From Lactobacillus sp. (lineage in GTDB: Bacteria > Bacillota > Bacilli > Lactobacillales > Lactobacillaceae): a stretch of DNA of 53,236 nucleotides. The notes beneath the pieces are model-generated. The model searched no databases. It was not told the DNA's origin and was given only the letters and a program-made list of their open reading frames with translations. A program made the translations under genes and the position numbers. Location of the stretch: the NCBI RefSeq assembly GCF_014803895.1, contig NZ_JAAVAU010000033.1:1-53236 (forward strand). Direction: 5' to 3'. This document shows, in pieces, positions 6,553 to 13,196 of the stretch. Every line of letters begins with the position of its first letter. Positions within the stretch are counted from its first letter, which is position 1.

Positions 6553-7782
6553 ATGGAACAAACTGTAACTATCAAAGTTAAGTTAGACTTTAATGCTCAA
6601 GATATCGCCACTAAGTTTGAGAAAACTATGGAACAGTATCGTCTTGCTTGCAACCACATTTCTGAATACATGTTTAATCATGGTTTTGATATGGCTCAAA
6701 GCAGATTAAATAAAGCATTATATTCTGATCTACGGACAAAATTTGGCTTAAAATCTCAAATGGCTCAATCTGCTATCAGAAATGTTGTTGCTAAGTATAA
6801 AACTGTTAAAACTCAGCTTGTAAGCAAACCAGTATATTATGATACAGGCAAAAAGAATGTTAAAGGTAAAGAGATCTATCAACGTGTTTACCGTGATCTA
6901 AAGTGGCTTTGGTATCCGATCTCTTTCAATACCCCACAAGTCGACCTACAAAGAAATAGAGATTGGTCTTATTTAGCAGCTAAAAATCTGCTCTCTTTGA
7001 ATACCTTGGATGGTAGAGTTAAAGTAACTCCAGTATGTAAAGGATTTGATCAGTACTTTACTAATGAGTGGAAATTAGGTATCGGTAAGCTTTTACATAT
7101 TAGAGGTAAGTGGTATTTGCACGTCTCTGCTACCAAAGAAGTTCCTGATTATCAGATAAAACAAACTGAGCATGTAGTTGGTATCGACCGTGGATTACGC
7201 TTTTTAGCTACTTGCTATGATGAAAAAGGTCGAACTGCTTTCTTTGATGGTAAACAAGTTATTAGAAAGCGCAGAAAATATAAGAGATTGAGAGCGCGCC
7301 TGCAAGTTAAAGGTACAAAATCTGCCAAGCGTAGACTGAAAAAGATCGGTCAACGAGAGAACCGTTGGATGACTGATATCAATCATCAATTGTCTAAGAC
7401 ACTCGTTGATAAGTATGGTAAGAATACCCTTTTTGTAATTGAAAACTTAGCTGGCGTTAGAGAAGCTACTGAAGAGTCTAACAAAGATAGTCGCTATGAA
7501 AATGTTTCTTGGGCTTTCTTCCAATTAGCACAATTTCTGACTTATAAATCTAGCCTTAACTCTTCTAAAACAATCGAATTACCAGCGCAATACACTAGTC
7601 AAAGATGTCCTAAGTGTGGGCGTATTCGCAAAGAAAATCGAGATCATCACTTGCATCTGTATACTTGTGATAAATGTGGCTATCGGACTAATGATGACCG
7701 CTTAGCTGCTATCAATATCCAACAATTAGGAACTAGGTATGTATCTGGTGAAGAAGAACCAAGGATAATCAAAGATAAATAA
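6553..7782 (+). CDS. tnpB: TnpB RNA-guided endonuclease
   Basis: A 409-residue OrfB/TnpB protein, the ancestor-type of Cas12, using the transposon-end RNA to cut DNA at matching sites. RuvC residues are visible: Asp in VVGIDRGLRFLATCYD (about 205-220), Glu in LFVIENLAG (about 294-302), and Asp in TNDDRLAAINI (about 381-391). A four-cysteine zinc finger (CPKCGR...CDKCGY, about 353-378) lies before the last RuvC motif. The protein appears full length and intact. Of the two adjacent ATGs the second (6553) is better spaced from GGGAGGG. Confidence 0.93.
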   Translation: MEQTVTIKVKLDFNAQDIATKFEKTMEQYRLACNHISEYMFNHGFDMAQSRLNKALYSDLRTKFGLKSQMAQSAIRNVVAKYKTVKTQLVSKPVYYDTGKKNVKGKEIYQRVYRDLKWLWYPISFNTPQVDLQRNRDWSYLAAKNLLSLNTLDGRVKVTPVCKGFDQYFTNEWKLGIGKLLHIRGKWYLHVSATKEVPDYQIKQTEHVVGIDRGLRFLATCYDEKGRTAFFDGKQVIRKRRKYKRLRARLQVKGTKSAKRRLKKIGQRENRWMTDINHQLSKTLVDKYGKNTLFVIENLAGVREATEESNKDSRYENVSWAFFQLAQFLTYKSSLNSSKTIELPAQYTSQRCPKCGRIRKENRDHHLHLYTCDKCGYRTNDDRLAAINIQQLGTRYVSGEEEPRIIKDK

Positions 7783-7935
7783 TGCTAGTGAGCTAAACCT
7801 TGCTAGATAAACGGGCGCAAGTCAATCGTCCGATATGATGTAGCCACTGTAAGTAGGAGTCACAAGACGCTTGTACTACTGACTTGAGAAAGTCGTGAGC
7901 TACAAGCCACGGACTTTAGTCCGTGGTAAATTGAC
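7783..7935 (+). ncRNA. Candidate omega RNA at the IS right end
   Basis: The 150 bases after the tnpB stop are not coding, are less AT-rich than surroundings and contain several short stems. They end in the perfect hairpin CCACGGAC-TTTA-GTCCGTGG at the element boundary. TnpB guide RNAs derive from exactly this region, with the guide being the flanking DNA (TTGACC...). The 5' end probably lies inside tnpB and cannot be set from sequence. Confidence 0.6.
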
Positions 7936-7999
7936 CAAAATGAGCCAAGATTATCAACGTTTTTTGTAATTCTAATTTAGATTTTATAGGAGAAATAGC

Positions 8000-8665
8000 A
8001 TGGGTTGGTCTACTGAAAAAACAAGAGCATATTATCAAGAATACAATCGCAAGAAAAAAGAAGAAGAAGCTAAAGTTCAGAAAGCGGCTACTTCCGGAAA
8101 TACCGAAGCAATAAAAAAACTACAAGAGATTGAAAAGAAAAAAGCTGAAACACGTAGCTATAATGCTCAATTTCAACGAAATAAATACAATAGATTAAAA
8201 AAAGAAGCTTCTCAAAATAATAAGGAAGCTCAAAAAGAATTAGCTAAAATTTATAAATCAAAAAATGCTAATAAATTAAAAGAGCACCAAGAGAAGTGTA
8301 TTGCCACTGTTCTTAAAGCTTTTAATACAAAAACTTTAACTGATAAACAGTTTTCTGAGCTTCTTACTGCTGCTATAGAAAATGCTGATTCCAAACAACT
8401 TGTAATGATTAGTGATTGGATGCAAAAAGCTAAAAGAAAGGTTACGGTAGATAAAGAAGGTGAAATTGAAAACAATTACCAAACTTTAGATAGAACTGAC
8501 AAAATGGTACAAGGAAGACGAGTAAAAGCTGTTATACGATATTTCACTAACTTTACTTTAAGTAATGATCAGTTTCATGAAATTCTAATGACTGCTATTA
8601 AAAATTCTGGTTCTAAGCAACTTGAAGTAATTTCTAAATTACTTTCTCAAAGGCAAAAAGATTAA
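8000..8665 (+). CDS. Basic coiled-coil protein of unknown function
   Basis: 221 residues with a strong ribosome site (TAGGAG) 7-8 nt upstream. The first 95 residues are highly charged and Lys/Glu/Ala-rich, predicted helical (for example KKLQEIEKKKAETRSYNAQF). The C-terminal half holds two related segments, ATVLKAFNTKTLTDKQFSEL (about 108-127) and AVIRYFTNFTLSNDQFHEIL (about 177-196). Each is followed by an alanine/serine-rich helix ending SKQL (ENADSKQLVMISD and KNSGSKQLEVISK). This suggests an internal duplication. No known family recognised. It lies directly after the IS, before a gene-poor region. Confidence 0.6.
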   Translation: MGWSTEKTRAYYQEYNRKKKEEEAKVQKAATSGNTEAIKKLQEIEKKKAETRSYNAQFQRNKYNRLKKEASQNNKEAQKELAKIYKSKNANKLKEHQEKCIATVLKAFNTKTLTDKQFSELLTAAIENADSKQLVMISDWMQKAKRKVTVDKEGEIENNYQTLDRTDKMVQGRRVKAVIRYFTNFTLSNDQFHEILMTAIKNSGSKQLEVISKLLSQRQKD

Positions 8666-8676
8666 ATATATAAAAT

Positions 8677-8714
8677 GAAAAGGCATTACTGCGAATTTAG
8701 TAATGCCCTTTTTG
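8677..8714 (+). terminator. Intrinsic terminator
   Basis: GGCATTACT / AGTAATGCC stem with T run, 12-15 bp after the preceding stop. Confidence 0.85.
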
Positions 8715-8755
8715 TCCAATTATAAAATCTATCTGAAGTAATTAAAAAATAAAAT

Positions 8756-8802
8756 AAAAAGCTTTATAACTGTTGATTTAACAACATTTATAAAGCTTTT
8801 TT
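8756..8802. terminator. Bidirectional hairpin
   Basis: AAAAAGCTTTATAA pairs with TTATAAAGCTTTTT, with an inner TGTT/AACA stem. A and T runs on opposite sides allow termination in either direction. Confidence 0.65.
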
Positions 8803-9042
8803 GTTATAATATATGTAGTGCAGGTTAAGAATTTCGTCCACCTAATTCATAACTAGAGGTGACAATTAATAGAAACCTTTTTGTTATAGTGCTGGTTGGT
8901 AACGCATTCGCACTGCGCTAGGATAGTAGCACTAAGCTAATTTTCCAACCTGACTATCAGATTAATTATCTTTAGCCAAGTTAATTATAGCATGAATTAG
9001 CTATCACACCAACCTAGTCGACTACCTCGACTAGGTTTTTTT
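8803..9042. ncRNA. Gene-less structured segment, possible small RNA
   Basis: About 240 bases without a gene. A -10-like TATAAT (8805-8810) opens the forward strand, and a perfect terminator hairpin AACCTAGTCGA / TCGACTAGGTT plus T run closes it (9011-9042). A reverse-strand TATAAT also occurs near 8984. Words TTGTTATA...GTGC.GGTT recur near 8803 and 8880, suggesting an internal duplication. Direction and existence of a transcript are uncertain. Confidence 0.35.
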
Positions 9043-9106
9043 GAATTCAATTTAGTATACAATGTTTTTACGTTAAACAGCCAACAAGAATAATTCTTTC
9101 CTGTGC

Positions 9107-9198
9107 AGAAAAAGAGCGTTCTTGAAATCAATATTGTTAGAGGTATTGATTTCAAGAACGCTTTTTTTGGGAAAATAGTTTAAAAATTTGTATTAGCA
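9107..9198 (-). ncRNA. Candidate reverse-strand small RNA with an 18-bp terminator stem
   Basis: Reverse strand: TTTGAC (9227-9232), about 16 bp, TATAAT (9205-9210), then about 90 nt ending in a perfect 18-bp hairpin, GCGTTCTTGAAATCAATA (9116-9133) and its complement (9144-9161). Flanking A/T runs make it a terminator in both directions. No open frame is present inside. Confidence 0.45.
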
Positions 9199-9229
9199 AA
9201 TCTTATTATAACATAGTCTATCCAAAGTC

Positions 9230-9260
9230 AAAAAAAGCCGTCTAAACTTAATTAGACGGC
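9230..9260 (-). terminator. Reverse-strand terminator
   Basis: GCCGTCTAA / TTAGACGGC stem; the reverse strand continues into a run of seven T. It would end transcription of the 9335-9694 gene. A reverse-strand TATAAT (9314-9319) lies between that gene and this hairpin, so a separate 70-nt RNA is also possible. Confidence 0.75.
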
Positions 9261-9334
9261 ACGACGAGATTAACTCTTTTTTCTGAATTATGTTTTATTT
9301 AATTGTTATTTAGATTATAACACACTTCTTTTGA

Positions 9335-9694
9335 CTATCTAGTTAACACGTCAGCATTTGCTGAAATCACGTCCTGTACAGAACTATTCATGATACTCTT
9401 ATACTGCAATTCCTTCAGGTCAAATACTTCATCGGGTGAACTGTTTCCAATACTCATAGGTGCATATTCTGAATTAGCTCTGTAGAGTTCAACACGATAG
9501 TTACTTGGAAAGTTACTATTAGGCGTGTATTCTACAACAATTGTATCTTCTTGAGTTGGATCTACAGGTTGGCCGACTTCATTTAGTTGCTGTACAACAG
9601 TCTTATATCTATCATTTTGCTGAATATTTGTATTAGATTGCTCTTCCGAGTCGGCACCTAATACTAACCCTAATAAGTTTCTGAATAACCCCAT
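9335..9694 (-). CDS. Hypothetical 119-residue protein
   Basis: Reverse-strand gene with an AGAAGG ribosome site 9-10 nt before its ATG and a terminator downstream. The N-terminus (GLFRNLLGLVLGADSEE) is short and amphipathic. The middle is polar, with Asn/Gln-rich stretches and a beta-like segment (DTIVVEYTPN...YRVELYRA). I do not recognise a family. One of only three reverse-strand genes in the window; it borders the small-RNA cluster. Confidence 0.6.
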   Translation of the reverse strand: MGLFRNLLGLVLGADSEEQSNTNIQQNDRYKTVVQQLNEVGQPVDPTQEDTIVVEYTPNSNFPSNYRVELYRANSEYAPMSIGNSSPDEVFDLKELQYKSIMNSSVQDVISANADVLTR

Positions 9695-9751
9695 AATTTG
9701 CCTTCTTTACTGTTTTAATCAGTTTCTTCCAATTATATTCAAGCTAATTTT

Positions 9752-9796
9752 AATACGCTCAGGTGGCAAATTTGAGCCATTTGAGCGTATTTTTTT
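9752..9796 (+). terminator. Forward-strand hairpin terminator facing the 9335-9694 promoter
   Basis: AATACGCTCA / TGAGCGTATT stem with an inner GGC/GCC pair and a run of seven T on the forward strand. It lies in the upstream region of a reverse-strand gene, so it may stop an antisense transcript. Confidence 0.6.
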
Positions 9797-9849
9797 AAAG
9801 ATTTATAAAGATTCACTAGACCATTAGCTAAAAATTAAGCTATAATGAC

Positions 9850-10144
9850 TTCAGACATATTAATATAAAAAATGAGAGTATGAAAAAAGCACATATCTGA
9901 TTGACGGTCAGATATGTGCTGGATTATAACTTACCAACACTAAGTTTGTAATCCCACGTTCAAAATTGTCTAAAGACACAGTGACAATAGAACATGACTT
10001 TTGAAAATTAAGATTTCAAAAGTTTCAATAACATAAATCTCATAGCCAAACTTGGCTAATAACTATTTTAAGAGATTTTATGTTAAACATCAAGACAATT
10101 AACGCGGGATTCAAACTTTTATGTAAGTTCGAATCCCGTTTTTT
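9850..10144 (+). ncRNA. Candidate structured RNA of about 290 nt
   Basis: Downstream of a forward TATAAT (9841-9846) come four successive stems. They are GCACATATCTGA / TCAGATATGTGC (9889-9919), ACTTTTGAAA / TTTCAAAAGT (about 9990-10022), an imperfect ACATAAATCTC / GAGATTTTATGT pair (about 10033-10083), and a terminator AACGCGGGATTC / GAATCCCGTT with six T (10101-10144). No coding frame is present. The arrangement fits a stand-alone non-coding RNA or an origin-like element. Confidence 0.4.
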
Positions 10145-10149
10145 AATTG

Positions 10150-10595
10150 TTTTTATGAGCGCAGACGTTCAATGACTTCAAAAACGTCAGCAGGTTTAGT
10201 TAAGCCGCTGCAATAAGTTAACCCGTAAGATAACCGATTGGTCGGTGAAAAACGTCAAGATGTGACTACGACATGTGTAGCCTGAGCAAGTAGATTAAAT
10301 GATTCCAACTGCTTAAAGCACGAACGGTAGGGGAGGTTAATTCATCTTAGTAGTGGACTTGAGTTCCGACATGAAACGTGTTGACAAGAGAAGCTACTAA
10401 GAGCAATCACATTCCCTTGTGGAGAAGCTAAGTATCCATGAGGTTGTAGGGACTGAATAATACGTAAAATGTGCCTCTTTTGAGGAACTCGACCGACGAT
10501 GCGAACTATACCTGACTTGTTGAGTTTTATTTTTGCCTGAAAAAAGTAGGGCAAAAACTCTCTCTCAGAAAGCGACTTCCCTGACTTGAAATTTA
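10150..10595. ncRNA. Unidentified structured RNA-like segment, richer in G+C
   Basis: About 440 bases clearly richer in G and C than their surroundings and without a credible gene (the one reverse frame, 10342-10554, has no ribosome site). Many stems can be drawn: GACGTT/AACGTC, ACCGA-ttgg-TCGGT, CTTAGTAG (10348-10355) with CTACTAAG, CCTC-tttt-GAGG, TTGCC/GGCAA. The composition and short GNRA-like or unpaired-A segments resemble a large folded RNA (omega RNA, group II intron fragment, or an ornate RNA such as ROOL or GOLLD). I cannot assign it. Confidence 0.4.
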
Positions 10596-10619
10596 ATTAA
10601 TTTAAATAAATTCTAAATA

Positions 10620-10660
10620 TAAAAAATAGGCGAATATCTGATTTAGATACTCGTCTATTT
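10620..10660 (-). terminator. Reverse-strand terminator
   Basis: AAATAGACGAGTATCT / AGATATTCGCCTATTT on the reverse strand followed by a T run, directly after the stop of the 10665-11066 gene. Confidence 0.78.
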
Positions 10661-10664
10661 AATT

Positions 10665-11066
10665 CTATTTATTTTTAGTATTTGCTACTTCATCATATTC
10701 TTTAAGTAAAAGATAAAGCATTAAGCTAATTGCTCTTTGCTTATCTGTACGAAGGTAAACTGAAGTTAAAGTGAAATCATCATTGAGTTGTTGATCAACA
10801 CTGAACTTTATTCGAACGTTTTTTTCAGCACTAGCTTCTCTTTTTATAAGATCATCATAATCAGTTGAAAAATTGGTAAGTTTCAGTCTTTTAACGGCTG
10901 CTCTACAAAAAACAGAGTAGTTAATCTTTGATTCTTTACTGACACTGAGTAGTTTAGTTTTCAGTTTGTCATTAATTCTGAAATTAAGTGAGATAGGTAA
11001 TCCGTTTTTATTATCAACTTTATCTTGTTGTTTTATTTTATTGATCCACCTTGTGTATTCATCCAT
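10665..11066 (-). CDS. Ribbon-helix-helix-like protein, possible relaxosome or copy-control factor
   Basis: 133 residues. The start at 11066 is preferred (TTGGAG ribosome site); an upstream ATG at 11114 would read through that site. Residues 24-60 (PISLNFRINDKLKTKLLSVS, then INYSVFCRAAVKRL) have the strand-helix-helix pattern of MetJ/Arc-type regulators and MobC-like relaxosome proteins. A second strand-like segment (VRIKFSVDQQLNDDF) follows, so the protein may contain two such units. Position beside structured non-coding DNA fits an origin- or promoter-binding role. No relaxase gene is visible nearby. Confidence 0.55.
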   Translation of the reverse strand: MDEYTRWINKIKQQDKVDNKNGLPISLNFRINDKLKTKLLSVSKESKINYSVFCRAAVKRLKLTNFSTDYDDLIKREASAEKNVRIKFSVDQQLNDDFTLTSVYLRTDKQRAISLMLYLLLKEYDEVANTKNK

Positions 11067-11174
11067 AAAAAATTCTCCAAAAAAATTAAGATTTTTTAAA
11101 TTCGGGTATTGCACCCTTTATAATTATAGCGCATAATCAGTGTTAGAAAGAGTATCTATTTTGGAGGATACGTT

Positions 11175-11864
11175 ATGCTTAGTAAAAAAATTATTACTGG
11201 TGCATCCCTAATGCTTGCGTCGACTGCATTATTAGGAGGATGTTCAAGTAATTCAAAAAGTGAAAATAAATCTAGTACAGCTCAGTCAAGCGTGCTGAAA
11301 AAATTACCTGCGGATGAAAGAAATACTAAAAGTTTAGTAGATACACTTAATAACCATCCAGCTACTTTAAAATTAGCTCAAGGAAAAAATGTTAGTTCGT
11401 ATTATATTCTAGAAGATGCTGATCACATTGTTGGTGATGATACATCCATCAAGGAATTAAATAATAAACAAGCTAAGTACGTAGCTGAAATGAAAAGAAA
11501 GAAAATTATTTTAAAAGATATATATTACATCAAACCTTATGATGCTCCAAAAAGTGCAACTTTTTCATCAGTATATGTTAAAAAATATAAATTAAACTCC
11601 AGTCAGCAATACACTTTTTACAAATTACTCACTGATGACACCGTTAACGAATTAAATTTACATTCGGCTGGAAGTACAAAAGCTCCACTTTTAGAAGAGT
11701 CATCTTACTTTAAAAATATGGAATCAATGTATGTTACTATTTCAAAAGCTAAAGTAGTTGATAAAAATCAGGTACAAGCTACTAATGTGATTCATTATAA
11801 ATTACAAAATGGTAAAAAAGGAACAGTTTCTGTAAAGACGGTCCCTATAAACATTGGTGATTAG
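11175..11864 (+). CDS. Lipoprotein of unknown function
   Basis: 229 residues beginning with a lipoprotein signal (basic KK, hydrophobic core, lipobox LLGGC with Cys at 23), so it should be lipid-anchored outside the membrane. A Ser/Asn/Lys linker follows. The rest is Lys-rich and mostly beta-like, with a central DIYYIKPYDAP segment and a C-terminal YKLQNGKKGTVSVKTVPI. Strong ribosome site TTGGAGGA. It may be a surface-exclusion or envelope protein of the plasmid, but no family is recognised. Confidence 0.75.
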   Translation: MLSKKIITGASLMLASTALLGGCSSNSKSENKSSTAQSSVLKKLPADERNTKSLVDTLNNHPATLKLAQGKNVSSYYILEDADHIVGDDTSIKELNNKQAKYVAEMKRKKIILKDIYYIKPYDAPKSATFSSVYVKKYKLNSSQQYTFYKLLTDDTVNELNLHSAGSTKAPLLEESSYFKNMESMYVTISKAKVVDKNQVQATNVIHYKLQNGKKGTVSVKTVPINIGD

Positions 11865-11913
11865 ACTCAATTTAATAAGAAACTTTAAAGGAATTGATGT
11901 TTGGCTTGTGTTA

Positions 11914-11942
11914 TTGCTAAGGAAGTAAAAATAGCATAAAAT
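11914..11942 (+). promoter_or_regulatory. Candidate promoter of the structured element at 12 kb
   Basis: TTGCTA, 17-bp spacer, TAAAAT on the forward strand, about 45 bp before the three-way-junction element. Confidence 0.4.
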
Positions 11943-11986
11943 AGTAGATAGGCTGGACATCGGTCAAAAATTTAATACATAAAAAA

Positions 11987-12059
11987 AGACAAGGTCAAAA
12001 AAGTATTGGTACTACTTTTTTGATAAATGTTCTTATTGGTACTAAGAACAACCTTGTCT
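11987..12059. other. Three-way-junction element with two identical hairpin loops
   Basis: The outer stem is AGACAAGGT (11987-11995) with ACCTTGTCT (12051-12059). Inside are two hairpins: AAAAAAGT / ACTTTTTT (11997-12021) and TGTTCTT / AAGAACA (12028-12050). Both carry exactly the same 9-nt loop, ATTGGTACT. The loop contains the self-complementary GTAC, so the two loops could kiss. The T-shaped fold can form in RNA or in either single DNA strand, as in single-strand origins, oriT or viral terminal repeats. Confidence 0.65.
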
Positions 12060-12227
12060 GGTAGTTTTTATGCAACTACCGCTATATATTGTACTAGAAT
12101 CCCTGCTTTAATAAAAGGTATTCTAGTTTTAATATGTAGTAATAAGGTAGTTGCGTAAAGCTTTTTAAGCATAATCTGTATGAAAAACTATCGGGCATGT
12201 GGTTGTTTTAACCACATGCCCTTTTTT
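12060..12227 (+). terminator. Hairpin series ending in a strong terminator
   Basis: After the junction element come GGTAGTT / AACTACC, ACTAGAAT / ATTCTAGT, and a 12-bp perfect terminator GGGCATGTGGTT / AACCACATGCCC with six T (12193-12227). A forward transcript from about 11949 to 12225 would be entirely non-coding and structured. Confidence 0.6.
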
Positions 12228-12287
12228 GTGTTGTTAAATTCGATGTTCAGCTTTTTTTGTGGGGATAAAGATAATGGGGAAGATGTT

Positions 12288-12572
12288 ATGACTAATAAAA
12301 CTGTACATACTTTTTTTAAAACAACAAATCATGTAGTTAATGAGCAAGAATTACTCAATCGAGCACACCGAGTTAGAACATTCGACGGAACTAATTATAT
12401 AAATCATCAAAATGGTTTATTTTTCTCTGCAAATGGTAAAAGCAAGATGACACTATTTGAAATCTATCCATTAGTTATGTCAGCTTCTGCTACCAATCGA
12501 CATGTTTTTGCCAAAAGAAAAAAACCTAGTCGACCTCTTTTAGGAGGATTTATGATACATAAGCATTCTTGA
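12288..12572 (+). CDS. Hypothetical 94-residue protein
   Basis: The start at 12288 is chosen because GGGGA lies 8-9 nt upstream; a longer frame from 12180 would translate across a perfect terminator hairpin. The protein has segments VNEQELLNRAHRVRTFDGTN and LFFSANGKSKMTLFEIYPLV, no membrane segment, and a basic C-terminus (KRKKPSRPLLGGFMIHKHS). No family recognised. A strong terminator follows. Confidence 0.5.
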   Translation: MTNKTVHTFFKTTNHVVNEQELLNRAHRVRTFDGTNYINHQNGLFFSANGKSKMTLFEIYPLVMSASATNRHVFAKRKKPSRPLLGGFMIHKHS

Positions 12573-12610
12573 TTGTTACATCAAGCGCCTCATTACCCTA
12601 AAGATGAAGC

Positions 12611-12657
12611 GTTTGCTGTAGCAATCAAGATAGATTGCTACAGCAAACCGTTTTTTT
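12611..12657 (+). terminator. 16-bp perfect stem terminator
   Basis: GTTTGCTGTAGCAATC (12611-12626), 6-nt loop, exact complement (12633-12648), then seven T. Confidence 0.9.
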
Positions 12658-13196
12658 CGATAACATCTCATATCCAAACATGCGTTAGGCTTGTTGGATT
12701 TGGCTGACGATTGCTGGTGCTTAAAAAGGGTTCGATTCCCTTTATCGTTTTACTCACTTTTTTAGTGGGGTGTTCTTTGACAACTAAGCTCGAAAGAGTA
12801 CATACTGCGTGATAAAGTTTACGGGCAAAACTGCAAAACAGCAGTTAATCTTTAATCTTAAACACAGCTTCGCTGGGTACGCTAGGTCTATTAGTCGAAT
12901 TAAAACCCGTTACGCTGCTATTTTTAGTCATAGGTAAATTCCTAAAGAGGTGTAATTCCTCGTAAGCGTGAGTCTGTATATGCTTTGCATAGACGCAGAC
13001 AGTTGATAGCTATCTATAAACTAATCCTTCCAGTTTTTTATGTTTTCGCTATAAAAATATAAGCCATTAACAAAGTCAATCAAAACAAAGTCTAGTTAGG
13101 CTTTGAGTTAAAAATAACTGGAGTGTGGTATATCTCCATACTGGGACAGTGGTGGGTTAATAACTACAGTGGTGATTGATCCACTAGGAAAGAATC
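12658..13196. other. Gene-less leader region before the transfer operon, with a tRNA T-arm-like hairpin
   Basis: About 540 bases without a gene. At 12724-12746 AAAGGGTTCGATTCCCTTT has the exact T-arm/B-box form of a tRNA, and CGATAA/TTATCG can pair around it, but no D-arm, anticodon arm or CCA-type end fits. Further on, GTCTG/CAGAC and CCAGTT/AACTGG (about 13029 and 13115) can pair over distance. ACAGTGGTG occurs twice (near 13145 and 13168) shortly before the first transfer gene. It probably holds the operon promoter and a structured 5' leader. Confidence 0.4.

Larger units (their letters stand above)
6382..7935 (+). mobile_element. IS200/IS605-type element carrying only tnpB
   Basis: A tnpB gene lies between two subterminal hairpins. 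The left has arms CCAGTGGTT / AACCACTGG (6419-6438); the right is CCACGGAC-TTTA-GTCCGTGG (7907-7926). The pentamer TTGAC occurs just outside both ends (6382-6386 and 7931-7935), as expected if it is the target sequence. No Y1 transposase (tnpA) is present, so movement would need one in trans. Exact ends are uncertain by several bases. Confidence 0.7.

Noticed and set aside
10342..10554. Reverse-strand 70-residue frame
   Set aside because: No ribosome site, odd composition, and it covers the G+C-richer structured segment, so it is probably a chance frame.
10150..10595. Confident group II intron call
   Set aside because: A GTAAGATAAC word and a GCGC-type beginning are suggestive, but no domain V hairpin or maturase gene was found.
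12180..12287. Upstream start for the 12.3-kb gene
   Set aside because: The extension reads through a perfect 12-bp intrinsic terminator.
12658..12755. Functional tRNA gene
   Set aside because: Only the T-arm is convincing; D-arm, anticodon arm and acceptor do not fit, and length is atypical.
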